DNA of 8,283 bases from positions 1 to 8,283 of the forward strand of contig DFOV01000365.1 of the NCBI GenBank assembly GCA_002376965.1, written 5' to 3'. How positions within the stretch are numbered: the first letter of the stretch is position 1; every line of letters begins with the position of its first letter. Source of the DNA: Gammaproteobacteria bacterium UBA3532 (lineage in GTDB: Bacteria; Pseudomonadota; Gammaproteobacteria; Enterobacterales; UBA3532). Below the pieces are notes generated by a model that saw only the letters and a program-made list of their open reading frames with translations, had not been told where the DNA came from and did no database searches. Position numbers and translations under genes: made by a program. Shown piece after piece: positions 5,961 to 8,283 of the stretch.

Positions 5961-6437
5961 ATGCGCGATTTACTTCAACAGATTATCGACGACCCCCAGT
6001 TTGCAGAAGGCCAAGACTGGAGCCGCTTGCAATGCGAGGTCAACCAGGTATTGGTCAAGATCGATGAGCCTGCGGATAAGCTCTATTTTATTGAAAGCGG
6101 GCGGGTTAAAGTCAGTGGCAGTGTGGCGTTGGAGAGCGAACGAAAAATCCAGCCAGGCTTATGCGAACTGGAAGCGGGAGATGTTTTTGGCGAGCTGGCC
6201 TTGTTTGTTGACACCTCGCGCAGCGCCACGGTTTCGGTGGTCGAAGCTGGCAGTGTGATTGAAATCAACTGCGCTGCATTACGCACCTATCTCGATCAGC
6301 ATCCAGAGCTGGGATATCAGCTGCTAAAAACCATGTTTCAAACATTAAGTGCACGCTTGGTTAAATCCAATCATAAGGTGCAAAACCTGTTGGCCTGGGG
6401 GCTTAAAGCCCACAATATCGATAGCGAACTGGGATAA
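5961..6437 (+). CDS. Cyclic-nucleotide-binding-domain protein without an HTH
   Basis: From ATG 5961 this is a 158-residue protein that is essentially one CRP/FNR-like cNMP-binding beta-barrel. LYFIESGRVKVSGS lies at 41-54. The phosphate-binding cassette is GDVFGELALFVDTSRSATV (73-91), with the key G77, E78 and R87 present, so binding of cAMP or cGMP is plausible. The C-terminal helix (about 116-145) corresponds to the CRP dimerisation helix, and the chain ends before any DNA-binding domain. It is therefore a nucleotide sensor module and probably not a transcription factor. ATG 5961 is preferred over an in-frame ATG at 5946 because TGAGGA lies just ahead of the former, while no ribosome-binding site precedes the latter. 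It is followed 47 nt later by chrA in the same direction. Confidence 0.85.
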   Translation: MRDLLQQIIDDPQFAEGQDWSRLQCEVNQVLVKIDEPADKLYFIESGRVKVSGSVALESERKIQPGLCELEAGDVFGELALFVDTSRSATVSVVEAGSVIEINCAALRTYLDQHPELGYQLLKTMFQTLSARLVKSNHKVQNLLAWGLKAHNIDSELG

Positions 6438-6484
6438 TCGTATACCATTTGTAACAACTCGACATTGATAACGACTCAATATTG

Positions 6485-7678
6485 ATGACAACGCAAACTG
6501 AATCATTGTGGCGACTGTTTGTGGTGTTCCTGCGCCTGGGCCTTACCTCATTTGGCGGCCCAACCGCACACATCGCCTATTTTCGTGACGAATTTGTCAG
6601 CCGCCGCCGCTGGCTAAGCGAGCAACACTATGCGGATCTAGTAGCCCTATGCCAATTTCTTCCTGGCCCTGCCAGCAGCCAGGTAGGCCTTAGCCTTGGC
6701 TTGATGCGCGGTGGCTATCTGGGAGCGCTACTGGCCTGGATCGGCTTCACCCTGCCTTCAGCTATATTACTGATTCTCTTTGCCCTGGGTATTGCCCAAG
6801 ACCAATCCTGGCTTTCGCCATCGGCACTGCATGGATTAAAAATTGTCGCAGTTGCAGTGGTGGCTCAAGCGCTACTTGGCATGGGGCGCCAGTTCTGTAG
6901 TAGCACACTCACCGTCGGACTGGCCATTGCCTCAGCCGTCATATTGTTGCTGGCTCCGGGCATGCTGGCGCAGATGGCGGTGATCGTCGCAGCAGGCGTC
7001 ATTGGCAGCCATTGGCTAAAAGGACAAAATCAGCAAGGTCAGCCGGTTACATTGTCTGTTCAACCACGAACCGGCTATATTGCTCTCGGCTTTCTGCTGG
7101 TTTTATTGGCTGGTTTACCACTCATTTCTGCGATTTATTCGTCACATACGCTCGAGCAGTTCGCCGCCTTCTTTCGCGCTGGTTCAATGGTTTTTGGCGG
7201 TGGCCATGTGGTGCTACCCCTGCTGCACAGTGAAACGGTGTTGACGAGCTGGGTGACTCACGAGGCATTCGTCGCCGGTTATGGCGCAGCCCAAGCGGTG
7301 CCAGGGCCACTATTTACTTTTTCGGCATTTCTAGGCGCATCCATGCAAGACAACCCGACCGGATGGCTGGGCGGCTTGTGGTGCTTGGTCGCGATATTCC
7401 TGCCATCGTTTTTTCTGTTATTGGCTGCCTTGCCATTTTGGGTAAAGCTCTCAGCCACGCCAAAGATGCGTGGCGCGTTATCCGCAATCAACGCCGCCGT
7501 GGTTGGCTTATTAGGCGCTGCTTTTTATGCGCCAGTCTGGACCAGTGCAATAACGTCTGCTCAGGATGTAGCTCTTGGACTGGTTGCGTTTGGCATGCTT
7601 AAATTCGCTAAATGCCCACCCTGGCTAGTCGTTCTGGCTTATGCCCTTGGCGGGATGGGTGGAGGTTACTGGTTATGA
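6485..7678 (+). CDS. chrA: Chromate transporter ChrA (two CHR domains)
   Basis: This 397-residue, very hydrophobic protein has the two tandem CHR domains of long-chain ChrA proteins, inner-membrane transporters linked to chromate efflux. Domain 1 has LTSFGGPTAHIAYFR (about 20-34) and QFLPGPASSQVG (about 57-68). Domain 2 repeats the pattern with MVFGGGHVVLPLL (235-247) and AQAVPGPLFTFSAFLG (269-284). A short hydrophilic linker (about 178-196, with GQNQQGQP) joins them. Roughly ten membrane segments are expected. ATG 6485 is used; a TTG immediately before it is possible, and neither has a strong ribosome-binding site, which fits translation coupled to the upstream CNBD gene. Its stop overlaps the next gene in an ATGA junction. 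CHR-family members of unknown substrate exist, so chromate specificity is inferred from the family. Confidence 0.92.
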   Translation: MTTQTESLWRLFVVFLRLGLTSFGGPTAHIAYFRDEFVSRRRWLSEQHYADLVALCQFLPGPASSQVGLSLGLMRGGYLGALLAWIGFTLPSAILLILFALGIAQDQSWLSPSALHGLKIVAVAVVAQALLGMGRQFCSSTLTVGLAIASAVILLLAPGMLAQMAVIVAAGVIGSHWLKGQNQQGQPVTLSVQPRTGYIALGFLLVLLAGLPLISAIYSSHTLEQFAAFFRAGSMVFGGGHVVLPLLHSETVLTSWVTHEAFVAGYGAAQAVPGPLFTFSAFLGASMQDNPTGWLGGLWCLVAIFLPSFFLLLAALPFWVKLSATPKMRGALSAINAAVVGLLGAAFYAPVWTSAITSAQDVALGLVAFGMLKFAKCPPWLVVLAYALGGMGGGYWL

Positions 7679-8283
7679 TCAAAAAGCCGTGGGTGATCTT
7701 TGTCATCATCGCACTATTAGTGGTGTTGCCGTTTCCATTTTTCGGTGAAGCACTCGAAAGTTATATCACTCAATTGGTACAACACCCTGAATCATCCGGC
7801 CCGACACTGGCTGTTATCATGGCAGGAGCCTTAGCCGGAGATGTCTTTCTGCCAATACCATCAAATATCGTCAGCATCAGTGCAGGCTATGTGTTTGGCG
7901 CTATATATGGCTGTGCTATTTCTGCATTAGGCATGACGCTGGGCGTTATTTTCGGTTACGCCAGTGGGGCGCTAGGCGGGCATGTGTTGGATGAAAAGAC
8001 GCAACAGCGTATGCACCAATTGATTGAGCATTATGGCCTGGCGATGGTGATTATGTGCCGCGGCATTCCTATTTTGGCAGAAGCTTCGGTAATATTTTGT
8101 GGTGCGGCACGCTTGGATATGAAACGCTTTTTCGTGGTGGCGACTATCGCTAACCTATTGGTCTCTGCAATATATGCGACAGCAGGGGCTATGGTTGATT
8201 CGGAAAAAAGTTTGGGATTAGCCTTTGTATTTTCGGTGTTTATTCCGGCGGGCTGCTGGGGAGTTTATTGGCTGATTCACCAC
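7675..8283 (+). CDS. VTT/DedA-like (TVP38/SNARE-associated) membrane protein, 3' end outside the window
   Basis: An open frame of 203 codons begins in the ATGA overlap with chrA and has no stop before the window end. It has an N-terminal membrane segment (about 6-23, WVIFVIIALLVVLPFPFF). It then has the VTT core: GDVFLPIPSNIVSISAGYVFGAIYG (55-79), a glycine-rich helix with LGVIFGYASGALGG (89-102), and the re-entrant-like segment CRGIPILAEASVIFCGAARLDMKRF (128-152), with a conserved-looking Arg and Glu. A further membrane segment follows near 182-200. DedA/VTT proteins are inner-membrane proteins, several of which act in lipid carrier recycling or small-ion transport; this one's substrate is unknown. 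The tight overlap with chrA indicates co-translation and a possible functional link. The C-terminus is probably nearly complete but cannot be seen. Confidence 0.85.
   Translation, partial: MIKKPWVIFVIIALLVVLPFPFFGEALESYITQLVQHPESSGPTLAVIMAGALAGDVFLPIPSNIVSISAGYVFGAIYGCAISALGMTLGVIFGYASGALGGHVLDEKTQQRMHQLIEHYGLAMVIMCRGIPILAEASVIFCGAARLDMKRFFVVATIANLLVSAIYATAGAMVDSEKSLGLAFVFSVFIPAGCWGVYWLIHH

Noticed and set aside
7122..7491. Minus-strand open frames within chrA
   Set aside because: They are antisense to a clearly coding transporter gene, with Arg/Pro-rich translations and no start signals.

Overview
The window looks like chromosomal DNA of a gammaproteobacterium. The evidence is moderate GC, compact operons, Shine-Dalgarno-led starts, and the gene families present (PilZ, TacAT, NrtR, HigBA, ChrA, a VTT membrane protein). 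I cannot name the genus from sequence alone. No tRNA, rRNA, CRISPR array or insertion sequence was seen.

Layout. (1) 1-427, minus: 5' part of a PilZ-domain (c-di-GMP receptor) protein, cut by the window edge. (2) 626-1531, minus: an ADP-ribosylglycohydrolase of the DraG/ARH family. (3) 1532-1698: a regulatory gap with a repeated TTACAGT element, a 25-bp interrupted palindrome and a good sigma70-type promoter for the next operon. (4) 1699-2483, plus: a TacA/TacT-type toxin-antitoxin pair (DUF1778 ribbon-helix-helix antitoxin, GNAT acetyltransferase toxin), followed closely by (5) 2540-3283, plus: an NrtR-type regulator with a Nudix-like domain, a degenerate Nudix box and a C-terminal winged helix. 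(6) 3280-3938, minus: a second toxin-antitoxin pair in HigB-HigA order, packed without spacers. Its antitoxin stop overlaps the nrtR stop, and its AT-rich promoter/operator overlaps the end of the next gene. (7) 3978-5832, minus: a two-gene operon of an M14-type zinc carboxypeptidase homologue and an alpha/beta hydrolase, overlapping by 11 nt. (8) 5961-8283, plus, divergent from (7): a cyclic-nucleotide-binding-domain protein without a DNA-binding domain, a two-domain ChrA chromate transporter, and a VTT/DedA-like membrane protein that overlaps chrA by 4 nt and runs off the window end.

How the genes may work together. The most suggestive link is between the ADP-ribosylglycohydrolase and the NrtR-like regulator. 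Characterised NrtR proteins control NAD metabolism and respond to ADP-ribose, and ADP-ribosylglycohydrolases release ADP-ribose. Here the two are separated only by the tacAT cassette, which may have inserted between them. The CNBD-chrA-VTT cluster looks like one transcription unit in which a soluble nucleotide sensor is encoded next to a membrane transporter. The two toxin-antitoxin loci flanking nrtR mark the 1.7-4.0 kb stretch as a variable, probably horizontally acquired, segment.
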